A stretch of DNA of 34,058 bases from Phenylobacterium sp. GTDB lineage: Bacteria; Pseudomonadota; Alphaproteobacteria; Caulobacterales; Caulobacteraceae. The position numbers were made by a program, and so were the translations under genes. Within the stretch, counting starts at the first letter, position 1. Each line of letters starts with the position of its first letter. Positions 23,803 through 30,666 of this stretch are shown in pieces. The notes under the pieces were generated by a model. It was not told the origin of the DNA. It ran no database searches and was given only the letters and a program-made list of their open reading frames with translations. The DNA is taken from positions 1 to 34,058 of the forward strand of contig NZ_JAHBYD010000039.1 in NCBI RefSeq assembly GCF_019636135.1, in the 5' to 3' direction.

Positions 23803-24279
23803 ATGAGATTCGTGGATTCCATATACTATGGTAGAGTTGATGGTACGGTTCTCGATGTGATTGCGAGTGGATCTTTGGATCTCTTTGGAATTAGTCATGT
23901 TCAGATTACGAGCTTGGACAGTGTATCGAATGTCGCGCAGAGTGTCCCCGCGAAGAGGCTCTCGGCAACCAGCTCGAACATTATCCCGCTCAGTGGATCT
24001 TTAGTTATCCCATTGCGGGATTTGCAAAATTGTAAAATTTTAGACGATATATTTGTGGGGTTTGATGAGATTTGGTGCTACTCGGTTGTTCCAACAGAAA
24101 GACCAAATGAATCCGCAAATTTGGTCGGGCCGCTAGATTTGGCTTTCGATGAATTGAGCGGCCAGAGAATAGATTGTTTTAAGCGCCTAGGTTGTATTTC
24201 AGCATTTGGAGATGGGTTTGGACTCAATTATATTACATTGAATGATGATCTAGCAAAGATCATAGAATCTCAAAGGTGA
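23803..24279 (+). CDS. Candidate immunity protein of the Rhs toxin
   Basis: A 158-residue acidic cytoplasmic protein starting 3 nt after the toxin stop. It belongs to no family I recognise. Base use is sharply AT-richer than all neighbours (for example many ATT, TTT, GAT and AAA codons), a mark of recent transfer that is normal for immunity genes of polymorphic toxins. Position, size and orientation fit an immunity role: the gene right after an Rhs tip usually encodes the antidote. The toxin part just upstream (from about 23600) also becomes less GC-rich, so the two probably moved together. Confidence 0.7.
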   Translation: MRFVDSIYYGRVDGTVLDVIASGSLDLFGISHVQITSLDSVSNVAQSVPAKRLSATSSNIIPLSGSLVIPLRDLQNCKILDDIFVGFDEIWCYSVVPTERPNESANLVGPLDLAFDELSGQRIDCFKRLGCISAFGDGFGLNYITLNDDLAKIIESQR

Positions 24280-24318
24280 TGTTCACTCTGAAAAAGATAC
24301 GAGCGGTTCGAGCGGTCA

Positions 24319-24350
24319 GTGAATTTCGGGGACACGATACCTATCTCCCG
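24319..24350. repeat. Short GGGGACACGATACC repeat fragment
   Basis: GAATTTCGGGGACACGATAC followed by CTATCTCCCG resembles short repeats found beside REP-associated (IS200-like) transposase genes in many proteobacteria. The comparison is from memory, and no transposase gene is present here. It lies in the gap after the immunity gene; the following 100 bp show no clear gene. Confidence 0.45.
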
Positions 24351-24485
24351 TAGTCGGCAACCGGTGAAGTCGTGCAATTGGCGGATAGCGGCTTTGGCCG
24401 TTGTACGCCGAGCGGGATGATCATTATCGAGACGACGCCTGCGGCCTGGGCTCCGTGGAAAACCGGGGCTCCGTGGAAAACCGGC

Positions 24486-24658
24486 GTGGAAAACCGGGAC
24501 ACGCACGCTTTCCTGTACCAACCGCATCACCCGCATCACCCGCGTCAGCTACGACGCAGCGGGGCGGGTGACGCATGTGGAAAAACGGGACACGCACGCT
24601 TTCCTGTACCAACCGGATCAGCCGGCTGCACTACGACGCGGCGGGGCGGGTGACGCAT
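24486..24658. repeat. Tandem direct repeat inside the Rhs remnant
   Basis: Two copies (24486-24576 and 24577-24658) each contain GGGACACGCACGCTTTCCTG followed by TACCAACCG and end with GGGGCGGGTGACGCATGTGG. The piece just before them has GGCTCCGTGGAAAACCGG twice in a row. The repeat unit mixes Rhs coding sequence with a GTGGAAAAnCGGGACACG module, so it breaks the reading frame. Confidence 0.8.
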
Positions 24659-25140
24659 GTGGAGGCGGGTGTGGGCTCGGGCCTGCAGCAGGTGACCGAG
24701 CGGCGGGGCTGGTCGCCGGGCGGGCAGCGGACCAGCCTCACCGACGCCAACGGCAACCCTCGGCCTTCGAGTACGACGGCTTCGGGTGGCTGAAGAAGGT
24801 CCGCTTCCCGGCCGCGCCGCGGGGGTCTGGAACAGCTCACGGCGCCAAATACCCAGACGTCGCGACTGGGCTTCGCCTATGACGCCCTGAGCCGGCTGGC
24901 GAGCGTCTCGCGGGGCAACGGGGTGGTGACGACCTATGCCTACGACCCCGCGGGCCGCCTGGCGGGGCTGAGCCACACGCCGCCCGATGCGGCCCAGGGG
25001 TCGTACCAGATCTTCGGCTACAACGCGGCGGGCCAGCTCGTGCGCAACGATCAGGTGTCGGAGCAGTATGTCTGGAGCGGCCATCCGACGACGACCACGA
25101 ACTTCACGCACGACGCGTTGAACCGCGACGCCGCCATCGC
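24523..25140 (+). pseudogene. Decayed upstream half of an Rhs core
   Basis: Rhs/YD-repeat sequence in several frames: RVSYDAAGRVTHVE, RISRLHYDAAGRVTHVEAGV, QQVTERRGWSPGGQRTSLTD, FEYDGFGWLKKVRF, LGFAYDALSRLASVSRGNG, TYAYDPAGRLAGLSHTPP and ending NFTHDALNRDAAIAA. Frameshifts occur near 24770 and 24830, and the tandem repeat disrupts the front. In intact Rhs proteins this end is followed by the GYDxxGNLTSDGT unit, which is exactly where the separate tip fragment at about 22627 begins. The two fragments are therefore complementary halves in swapped order. Confidence 0.8.
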
Positions 25141-25141
25141 G

Positions 25142-25168
25142 GCGGCCCGGACGAGCCGGGGGATGACG
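25142..25168. repeat. REP copy at the right edge of the Rhs island
   Basis: GCGGCCCGGACGAGCCGGGG followed by GATGAC is an imperfect reverse complement of the left-edge copy (22531-22560). It directly abuts the end of the Rhs remnant. Confidence 0.65.
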
Positions 25169-25183
25169 AGCGGGAGGAGATGT

Positions 25184-25456
25184 TCAGGGCTCGTCGTAGA
25201 TGATGAGCGCGCAGCCCCACGTGAGCGCGGTCCCGTAGGCGGCGCGGAAGTCCTCCGGCAGGGCGGGCGCGTCGATCACCTCGGCGGTGCGGAGGGGCCG
25301 GATGCCGGTCCAGCCCTCGTCGGCGAGGTCGGCCGTCGCGACCGCCTCGGCCTCGGCTTCCGTGTCGGCGCGGGCGAAGGCGAGGATGGTCAGCGGCGCG
25401 GCGGCGCCCGCCTCGACAGCCTCCAGCGTCACCACGAACACGGCGGGCGGATCCAT
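25184..25456 (-). CDS. Small hypothetical protein, 90 residues
   Basis: An acidic protein (MDPPAVFVVTLEAVEAGAAA, PLTILAFARADTEAEAEAVA, DEGWTGIRPLRTAEVIDAP, WGCALIIYDEP) with an alternating strand/helix pattern suggesting a small alpha/beta fold. I do not recognise a family. It is divergent from leuC across 114 bp and converges on the Rhs remnant. The ribosome-binding site (GCAGGG) is weak. The longer open frame upstream is antisense to leuC and not coding. Confidence 0.65.
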   Translation of the reverse strand: MDPPAVFVVTLEAVEAGAAAPLTILAFARADTEAEAEAVATADLADEGWTGIRPLRTAEVIDAPALPEDFRAAYGTALTWGCALIIYDEP

Positions 25457-25570
25457 GGCCCTGCGTATCCCGCGATCCGCGCCGATCCGGAAGGCGGGGC
25501 AGGAATTTGCTGCGATCGCAAACATTCTGCGGCGTTGCAGCACTAGACGTGCGCGGGGCCTGCGCCCTAC

Positions 25571-27004
25571 ATGCCGCCCATGCCCGGCAAGACCCTCTAC
25601 GACAAGATCTGGGACGCCCACGTCGTTGCTGAACAGGACGGCGAGGCGATCCTCTACATCGACCTGCACCTCATCCACGAGGTGACGACCCCGCAGGCGT
25701 TCGCCGGGCTTCGCGCCAACCGCCGCGCCGTGCGCCGCCCCGACCGCACGCTGGCGGTGGCCGACCACAACATCCCGACCGAGGGCCAGGGCCTGGGCGT
25801 CGACGCCGTCGCCGACGATGAGGCGCGCCTGCAGCTCCAGACGCTGGGCAGGAACGTCGAGGACTACGGGATCGAGTACTTCCAGATGGGCGATATCCGG
25901 AACGGGATCGTCCATGTGGTCGGGCCCGAGCAGGGGCGCACGCAGCCGGGCATGACCATCGTCTGCGGCGACAGCCACACCTCGACCCACGGCGCGTTCG
26001 GCGCTCTGGCGCACGGGATCGGGACGTCCGAGGTGGAGCATGTGCTGGCCACGCAGACGCTGCGCCAGAAGAAGGCGAAGAACTTCCGCATCCGCATCGA
26101 GGGCGAGCCGGCGCCGGGCGTGGGCGCCAAGGACTATGCACTGGCGATCATCGGGGAGATCGGCACCGCGGGCGGCACCGGCTACGTCATCGAGTATGCC
26201 GGCTCGGCGGTGCGCGCGCTCTCCATGGAAGGCCGCATGACGCTCTGCAACCTGACCATCGAGGGCGGGGCGCGGGCCGGGCTGGTCGCGCCGGACGAGA
26301 CGACGTTCGAGTACCTCAAGGGCCGGCCTTCCACGCCCAAGGGCGGCGCGTGGGAGATGGCGCTCGGCTACTGGAAGAGCTTCTTCAGCGACGACGACGC
26401 GGTGTTCGACCGCGAGATCGTGCTGGACGCCGCGAAGATCGCGCCCACCGTCACCTGGGGCACCAGCCCCGAGGACGTGGTGGCGGTGACGGGCGCCGTG
26501 CCCGCGCCGGAGAGCTTCGCCACGCCCGACAAGCGCGCCTCGGCCGAACGCGCGCTGGGCTACATGGGGCTGACGGCGGGGCAGCCGATCACCGAAGCGA
26601 AGATCGACGTGGTCTTCATCGGCTCCTGCACCAACAGCCGCATCGAGGACCTGCGCGCCGCCGCGAAGGTCGCGGCCAAGGCTCTTGAGGGGGGCCGGAA
26701 GGTCGCGGACGGCGTCCGCGCCATGGTCGTACCAGGCTCGGGCCTGGTGCGGGCCCAGGCCGAGGAGGAGGGCCTGGACGCGGTGTTCCGGACCGCCGGC
26801 TTCGAGTGGCGCGAGCCGGGCTGCTCCATGTGCCTGGCCATGAACCCCGACAAGCTGGAGCCGGGCCAGCGCTGCGCGTCGACCTCGAACCGCAACTTCG
26901 AGGGCCGCCAGGGCCGCGGCGGGCGCACCCACCTGATGAGCCCCGCCATGGCCGCCGCCGCCGCCATCGCCGGCCACATCGCCGACGTCCGGGACTTCCT
27001 GTGA
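25571..27004 (+). CDS. leuC: 3-isopropylmalate dehydratase large subunit
   Basis: A 477-residue aconitase-family protein. TLYDKIWDAHVV opens the fold, DSHTSTHGAFGALAHGIGTS is the substrate loop, and the 4Fe-4S cluster cysteines are C353 (GSCTNSR), C418 and C421 (GCSMC). With LeuD it turns 2-isopropylmalate into 3-isopropylmalate in leucine synthesis. ATG 25571 is used; a second ATG at 25580 gives a start (MPGKTLYD) closer to relatives, and neither has a strong Shine-Dalgarno. A VOC gene separates it from leuD. CTGC/GCAG-type motifs lie at about 25508-25542. Confidence 0.97.
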   Translation: MPPMPGKTLYDKIWDAHVVAEQDGEAILYIDLHLIHEVTTPQAFAGLRANRRAVRRPDRTLAVADHNIPTEGQGLGVDAVADDEARLQLQTLGRNVEDYGIEYFQMGDIRNGIVHVVGPEQGRTQPGMTIVCGDSHTSTHGAFGALAHGIGTSEVEHVLATQTLRQKKAKNFRIRIEGEPAPGVGAKDYALAIIGEIGTAGGTGYVIEYAGSAVRALSMEGRMTLCNLTIEGGARAGLVAPDETTFEYLKGRPSTPKGGAWEMALGYWKSFFSDDDAVFDREIVLDAAKIAPTVTWGTSPEDVVAVTGAVPAPESFATPDKRASAERALGYMGLTAGQPITEAKIDVVFIGSCTNSRIEDLRAAAKVAAKALEGGRKVADGVRAMVVPGSGLVRAQAEEEGLDAVFRTAGFEWREPGCSMCLAMNPDKLEPGQRCASTSNRNFEGRQGRGGRTHLMSPAMAAAAAIAGHIADVRDFL

Positions 27005-27795
27005 TCACCGGCCTGCATCACGTCGCGATCGTGGTGCGCGATCTCGACGCCGCTGCGCAAGGCTATGCGCGGCTGCTGGACGTGGCGCCGACAGCGCAGG
27101 ACGGCCGTGGCGCGCGCCGCGCCTGGTTCTGGCTCGACAACATCGGCCTGGAGCTGATCGCGCCCGACGGCGACGGCCCTTCGGGCGACCGGGTCCGTGC
27201 GCGGCTGGATGACGCCGGCGAGGGCCAGTGGCTGGTCGCGTTCACCGCGTCGGACCTCGAGGCCGGCACCAGGCTGCTGGAGCGGCGTGGCCTCGCCGTC
27301 AGCGAGCGCACCGAGCGCGCCACGATGTTCGACCCGGCTTCGACCGGCGGCGTGCAGATAGCGCTGATGGGCTTCCCGCCGCTGCCGTCGCAGGCGAAGG
27401 GGCCGCTCACCGGCCTGGACCACGTGGTGGTCGGCACGGCCAACGCCGACCGCGCCCTGGCGATCTACGGCGCCAAGCTCGGGCTGGACCTGAGGCTGGA
27501 CCGCGAGAATGCGAAGTGGGGCGCGCGGCAGATGTTCTTCCGGGCCGGTGATGACCTCGTCGAGATCGGCGCCAGCTTGAAGGCGCCCGTCTCGGACGCG
27601 CCCGACCGCTTCGGGGGTTTGGCCTGGCAGGTGACCGACCCGGACGCGGAGCACGCCCGCCTGAGCGCCGCCGGCTTCAACGTCTCGGAGCTGCGTCCCG
27701 GCCGCAAGCCCGGCACCAAGGTCTTCACCGTTCGCGACGCGCCCGCCGGCACCCCCACCATCCTCATCCAGCAGAACGCGACGGAGTCCGCCTGA
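27001..27795 (+). CDS. VOC-family (glyoxalase/dioxygenase fold) protein
   Basis: A 264-residue protein with two VOC modules. The first starts ITGLHHVAIVVRDLDAAAQG with FWLDNIGLELIAPDG; the second has LTGLDHVVVGTANADRALAI, then FFRAGDDLVEIG and GGLAWQVTDPDAEHARLSAA. The His/Glu metal ligands appear partly present. Substrate is unknown. The GTG start overlaps the leuC stop (GTGA), and its own stop overlaps leuD's ATG (TGATG), so it is locked into the leucine operon by translational coupling. Confidence 0.87.
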   Translation: MITGLHHVAIVVRDLDAAAQGYARLLDVAPTAQDGRGARRAWFWLDNIGLELIAPDGDGPSGDRVRARLDDAGEGQWLVAFTASDLEAGTRLLERRGLAVSERTERATMFDPASTGGVQIALMGFPPLPSQAKGPLTGLDHVVVGTANADRALAIYGAKLGLDLRLDRENAKWGARQMFFRAGDDLVEIGASLKAPVSDAPDRFGGLAWQVTDPDAEHARLSAAGFNVSELRPGRKPGTKVFTVRDAPAGTPTILIQQNATESA

Positions 27796-28406
27796 TGGAA
27801 GCCTTCACCCGCCTCGACGCCGCTGCGGCCCCGCTGCCGCTGGCGAACATCGACACCGACCAGATCATCCCGAAGCAGTTCCTGAAGATCGTGGATCGCA
27901 AGGGGCTGGCGAAGGGTCTGTTCTACGACCTGCGCTTCGACGACGACGGGCGCGAGCGGCCCGACTTCGTGCTGAACCAGCCGACCTACAAGGGCGCGGG
28001 CGTGCTGATCGCGGGCGACAACTTCGGCTGCGGGTCGAGCCGCGAGCATGCGCCGTGGGCGCTGATGGACTTCGGCATCAAGGCGGTGGTCAGCACCAGC
28101 TTCGCGGACATCTTCTACAACAACTGCTTCCAGAACGGCCTGCTGCCGGTGGTGCTGAAGGCGGACGAGGTGCGGCAACTGATGGACGAGGCGCGCGGCG
28201 GCAACCACGTGGTCTCCATCGACCTGGAGGCCCAGACGGTGACCTCGCCGTCGGGCGCGGTGTTCGGCTTCCAGATCGACCCGCAGCGCAAGGCCAAGAT
28301 GCTGAAGGGCCTCGACGCCATCGGCGAGACGCTGGAGGCCGCCAAGGACATCGACACCTACGAGATGAAGCGCGCGCTGGCCCAGCCCTGGCTGGAAGGC
28401 GCGTGA
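27795..28406 (+). CDS. leuD: 3-isopropylmalate dehydratase small subunit
   Basis: A 203-residue swivel-domain subunit with the hallmark NIDTDQIIPKQFLK near the start, GDNFGCGSSREHAPWAL in the middle, and FADIFYNNCFQNGLLPVVL. It completes the isopropylmalate isomerase active site with LeuC. Length is normal. Its ATG overlaps the VOC stop, and the next gene's GTG overlaps its own stop. Confidence 0.97.
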   Translation: MEAFTRLDAAAAPLPLANIDTDQIIPKQFLKIVDRKGLAKGLFYDLRFDDDGRERPDFVLNQPTYKGAGVLIAGDNFGCGSSREHAPWALMDFGIKAVVSTSFADIFYNNCFQNGLLPVVLKADEVRQLMDEARGGNHVVSIDLEAQTVTSPSGAVFGFQIDPQRKAKMLKGLDAIGETLEAAKDIDTYEMKRALAQPWLEGA

Positions 28407-28705
28407 CGATCCTGATCGCCGGGACCGTGCGCGTGCCGCCCGAGAACCTGGCGCGGTTTCAGCCGCACATGGAGGCGATGCTGGCGGCCAGCCGGGCCGA
28501 GGACGGGTGCCTGACGTATTCCTACGCGGTCGACGTGGCCGAGCCGGGGTTGGTGCGGGTGTTCGAGGCGTGGCGCGACCAGGCCGCCATCGACGCGCAC
28601 TTCCAGACCGCCCACATGGCCGAATGGCGGGCCGCCTGGCCGCAGTTCGGGGTTTCGGACCGGAACCTCAGCCTGTACGAGGTCGCCTCCGAACGGCCGC
28701 TATAA
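28403..28705 (+). CDS. Antibiotic biosynthesis monooxygenase (ABM)-domain protein
   Basis: A 100-residue ferredoxin-like protein of the ABM/quinol-monooxygenase family: ILIAGTVRVPPENLARFQPH, SRAEDGCLTYSYAVDVAEPG, VFEAWRDQAAIDAHFQTAHM. Members act as small cofactor-free oxygenases or as heme or quinone-handling proteins. The GTG start overlaps the leuD stop (GTGA). A longer open frame to 28055 is a shadow of leuD. Its place in a leucine operon is unexplained. Confidence 0.85.
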   Translation: MTILIAGTVRVPPENLARFQPHMEAMLAASRAEDGCLTYSYAVDVAEPGLVRVFEAWRDQAAIDAHFQTAHMAEWRAAWPQFGVSDRNLSLYEVASERPL

Positions 28706-28710
28706 CTGGT

Positions 28711-28838
28711 CGTCATCCCGCGGCTTGTCCGCGGGACCCATGCACACCGCGTTCGCCAGCGAAGCAGGGCGTCGCCGCCGCGCCTCGATCCAGAAGCGCC
28801 TGAGTTCATGGGTCCCGCGAACAAGTCGCGGGATGACG
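28711..28838. repeat. Composite REP element (two opposed copies) before leuB
   Basis: CGTCATCCCGCGGCTTGTCC plus GCGGGACCCATG at the left and the opposed CATGGGTCCCGCG plus AAGTCGCGGGATGACG at the right enclose about 65 bp. It lies between the ABM stop and the leuB start, where it could halt or stabilise transcripts within the leucine operon. Confidence 0.8.
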
Positions 28839-28858
28839 TTCTATCTTGAGGGATGACG

Positions 28859-29911
28859 ATGACCGACCTGCTGCTCCTGCCCGGCGACGGGATCGGGCCG
28901 GAAGTGACCGCGCAGGTGCGCCGGGTGGCCGAGGCGCTGACACCGGCGCTCACGCTGGAGGAGCGGCCGTTCGGTGGGATCAGCTACGACCAGTTGGGGA
29001 CGCCGCTGGCGGACGAGACGCTGGCGGCGGCGAAGGCGGCGAAGGCGGTGCTGATGGGCGCCGTGGGCGGCCCGCAGTGGGCCGGCGTCCCGCGCGACAA
29101 GCGGCCCGAGGCGGGGCTGCTGGCGCTGCGGGCCGGGATGAACGTGTTCGCGAACCTGCGCCCGGCGCTCTGCTTCCAGCCGCTGGCCGACGCCTCGACG
29201 CTGAAGCGCGAGGTGGTCGAAGGCCTCGACCTGATGATCGTGCGCGAGCTGACCGGCGGGGTGTACTTCGGCAGCCCGCGGTTCATCGAGGACCTGCCGG
29301 GCGGCGGCAAGCGCGCCGTCGACACCCAGGTCTACACCACCGCCGAGATCGAGCGCGTGAGCCGCGTGGCCTTCGAGCTGGCGCGGGGCCGGCGCAACAA
29401 GGTGGCCTCGGCCGAGAAGTCGAACGTGATGGACTCGGGCCTGCTGTGGCGCGAGGTCGTCACCGACCTGCACAAGCGCGACTACGCCGACGTCGAGCTG
29501 ACCCACATCCTGGCCGACAACGCCGCCATGCAGATCGTGAAGGACCCGAAGCAGTTCGACGTCCTGCTCACCGACAACCTGTTCGGCGACATCCTGTCGG
29601 ACGCCGCGGCGCAGCTCACCGGCTCGCTGGGCATGCTGCCGTCGGCGGCGCTGGGCGTGGCGGGGACGCCGGGTCTCTACGAGCCCATCCACGGCTCGGC
29701 GCCCGATATCGCAGGCAAAGGCGTGGCCAACCCGCTGGCGGCGATCCTGTCGTTCGAGATGGCGCTGCGCTGGTCGCTGGGCCGCGCCGCCGAAGCCGAC
29801 AAGCTTTACGCCGCCGTGAACGCCGCGCTGGAGAAGGGCGCCCGGACACGGGACCTGGGCGGATCGCTCAGCACAGTCCAGATGGGCGACGCGGTGCTGG
29901 CGGAGCTTTAG
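28859..29911 (+). CDS. leuB: 3-isopropylmalate dehydrogenase
   Basis: A 350-residue decarboxylating dehydrogenase: LLLLPGDGIGPEVTAQVRRV start, GAVGGPQWAG, the substrate arginines in LLALRAGMNVFANLRPALCF, ELTGGVYFG, VTDLHKRDYADVELTHILAD and NLFGDILSDAAAQLTGSLGM, then the NAD-binding EPIHGSAPDIAGKGVANPLA. It converts 3-isopropylmalate to 2-oxoisocaproate. ATG 28859 is preferred to the ATG at 28853, because GAGGG directly abuts the earlier ATG (no spacing) but is 6 nt from the later one. Confidence 0.97.
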   Translation: MTDLLLLPGDGIGPEVTAQVRRVAEALTPALTLEERPFGGISYDQLGTPLADETLAAAKAAKAVLMGAVGGPQWAGVPRDKRPEAGLLALRAGMNVFANLRPALCFQPLADASTLKREVVEGLDLMIVRELTGGVYFGSPRFIEDLPGGGKRAVDTQVYTTAEIERVSRVAFELARGRRNKVASAEKSNVMDSGLLWREVVTDLHKRDYADVELTHILADNAAMQIVKDPKQFDVLLTDNLFGDILSDAAAQLTGSLGMLPSAALGVAGTPGLYEPIHGSAPDIAGKGVANPLAAILSFEMALRWSLGRAAEADKLYAAVNAALEKGARTRDLGGSLSTVQMGDAVLAEL

Positions 29912-29921
29912 ACCCTTCCAT

Positions 29922-29955
29922 CCCGCTCATCCCGGCATTCGCCGGGATGAGCGGG
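29922..29955. terminator. Perfect 15-bp hairpin after leuB
   Basis: CCCGCTCATCCCGGC and GCCGGGATGAGCGGG are perfect complements around ATTC, 10 nt after the leuB stop. There is no T-run; it is probably another REP-like unit acting as a transcript end. Confidence 0.7.
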
Positions 29956-29969
29956 AGTGGTCGAACCCC

Positions 29970-29998
29970 GTGACAAGCCCGTGATCCGTCGCTATATG
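29970..29998 (+). promoter_or_regulatory. Candidate sigma-70-type promoter before rimP
   Basis: GTGACA and TATATG are exactly 17 bp apart; the predicted start is near 30005. It is the best promoter-like sequence for the rimP-nusA operon, about 90 nt before the rimP ATG. An intrinsic terminator lies between it and rimP. Confidence 0.5.
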
Positions 29999-30038
29999 TC
30001 CTGGCAACATCGCTGGTAGCGCCGGATGGTGCTTTCAG

Positions 30039-30067
30039 GCGGCGGGCTCCGGCCCGACCGCTTTTTT
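30039..30067 (+). terminator. Intrinsic terminator in the rimP leader
   Basis: GCGGCGGGC and GCCCGACCGC pair with one bulge around TCCG, followed by TTTTTT. It sits inside the presumed leader of the rimP operon, 24 nt before the ATG. It could end a short RNA of about 65 nt or act as an attenuator. Confidence 0.8.
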
Positions 30068-30090
30068 CTTTAACTGGGCCCTGGTTTGGC

Positions 30091-30654
30091 ATGCGCGGGA
30101 AGACCGCAGAAGACCTGAAGCTGCTGGAGCTCCTCGACCCTGTCGCGGAGGCCAAGGGCTACGCCATCGTTCGCCTGCGCCTGATGGGCGGGGCCGAGCG
30201 GCGCAAGCTGCAGATCATGGCCGAGCGTCCGCCAAAGAACGGGGGCGACGGCGACATGAACGTCGAGGATTGCGCCAGGCTGAGCCGCGGCTTCTCCGAG
30301 GTGCTGGACCCCGCCGACCCGATCAGCGGCGAATATGTGCTGGAGGTGAGCTCGCCCGGCATCGACCGGCCGCTGACCCGCCTCGCCGACTTCGAGTCGC
30401 ACGAAGGCTTCGAGGTGAAGCTGGAGCTGGACCGCCTGGCCGAGGGCCGCAAGCGCTTCCGCGGCGTGCTGGCCGGCGTGGAAGGCGACCAGGTCGGCAT
30501 CGACCTGGAGGGGGAAGAGGCGACGGCCATGATCCCCTTCGCCTGGATCATCGAGGCCAAGCTGGTCCTGAACGACGAGCTGATGAAGCGGGGCGCCGAA
30601 CAGCGCGCCGCCCGCATCGCGGCCGAACAACAACACGAACAGACGTCCGAGTAG
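30091..30654 (+). CDS. rimP: Ribosome maturation factor RimP
   Basis: A 187-residue RimP: N-terminal alpha/beta domain with ELLDPVAEAKGYAIVRLRLM and DGDMNVEDCARLSRGFSEVL, then YVLEVSSPGIDRPLTR, and a C-terminal SH3-like domain ending in FAWIIEAKLVLND. It helps assemble the 30S subunit. The tail is Gln/Glu-rich. nusA follows 12 nt later. The ribosome-binding site before the ATG is weak. Confidence 0.96.
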   Translation: MRGKTAEDLKLLELLDPVAEAKGYAIVRLRLMGGAERRKLQIMAERPPKNGGDGDMNVEDCARLSRGFSEVLDPADPISGEYVLEVSSPGIDRPLTRLADFESHEGFEVKLELDRLAEGRKRFRGVLAGVEGDQVGIDLEGEEATAMIPFAWIIEAKLVLNDELMKRGAEQRAARIAAEQQHEQTSE

Positions 30655-30666
30655 AGGAAAGACGCC

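Noticed and set aside
23497..23898. 133-codon minus-strand frame over the toxin-immunity junction
   Set aside because: It is opposed to two better-supported genes, with no ribosome-binding site and no recognisable motif.
30005..30067. tRNA gene ahead of rimP
   Set aside because: There is no cloverleaf or T-loop (GTTCRANNC); the only clear structure is the terminator hairpin.
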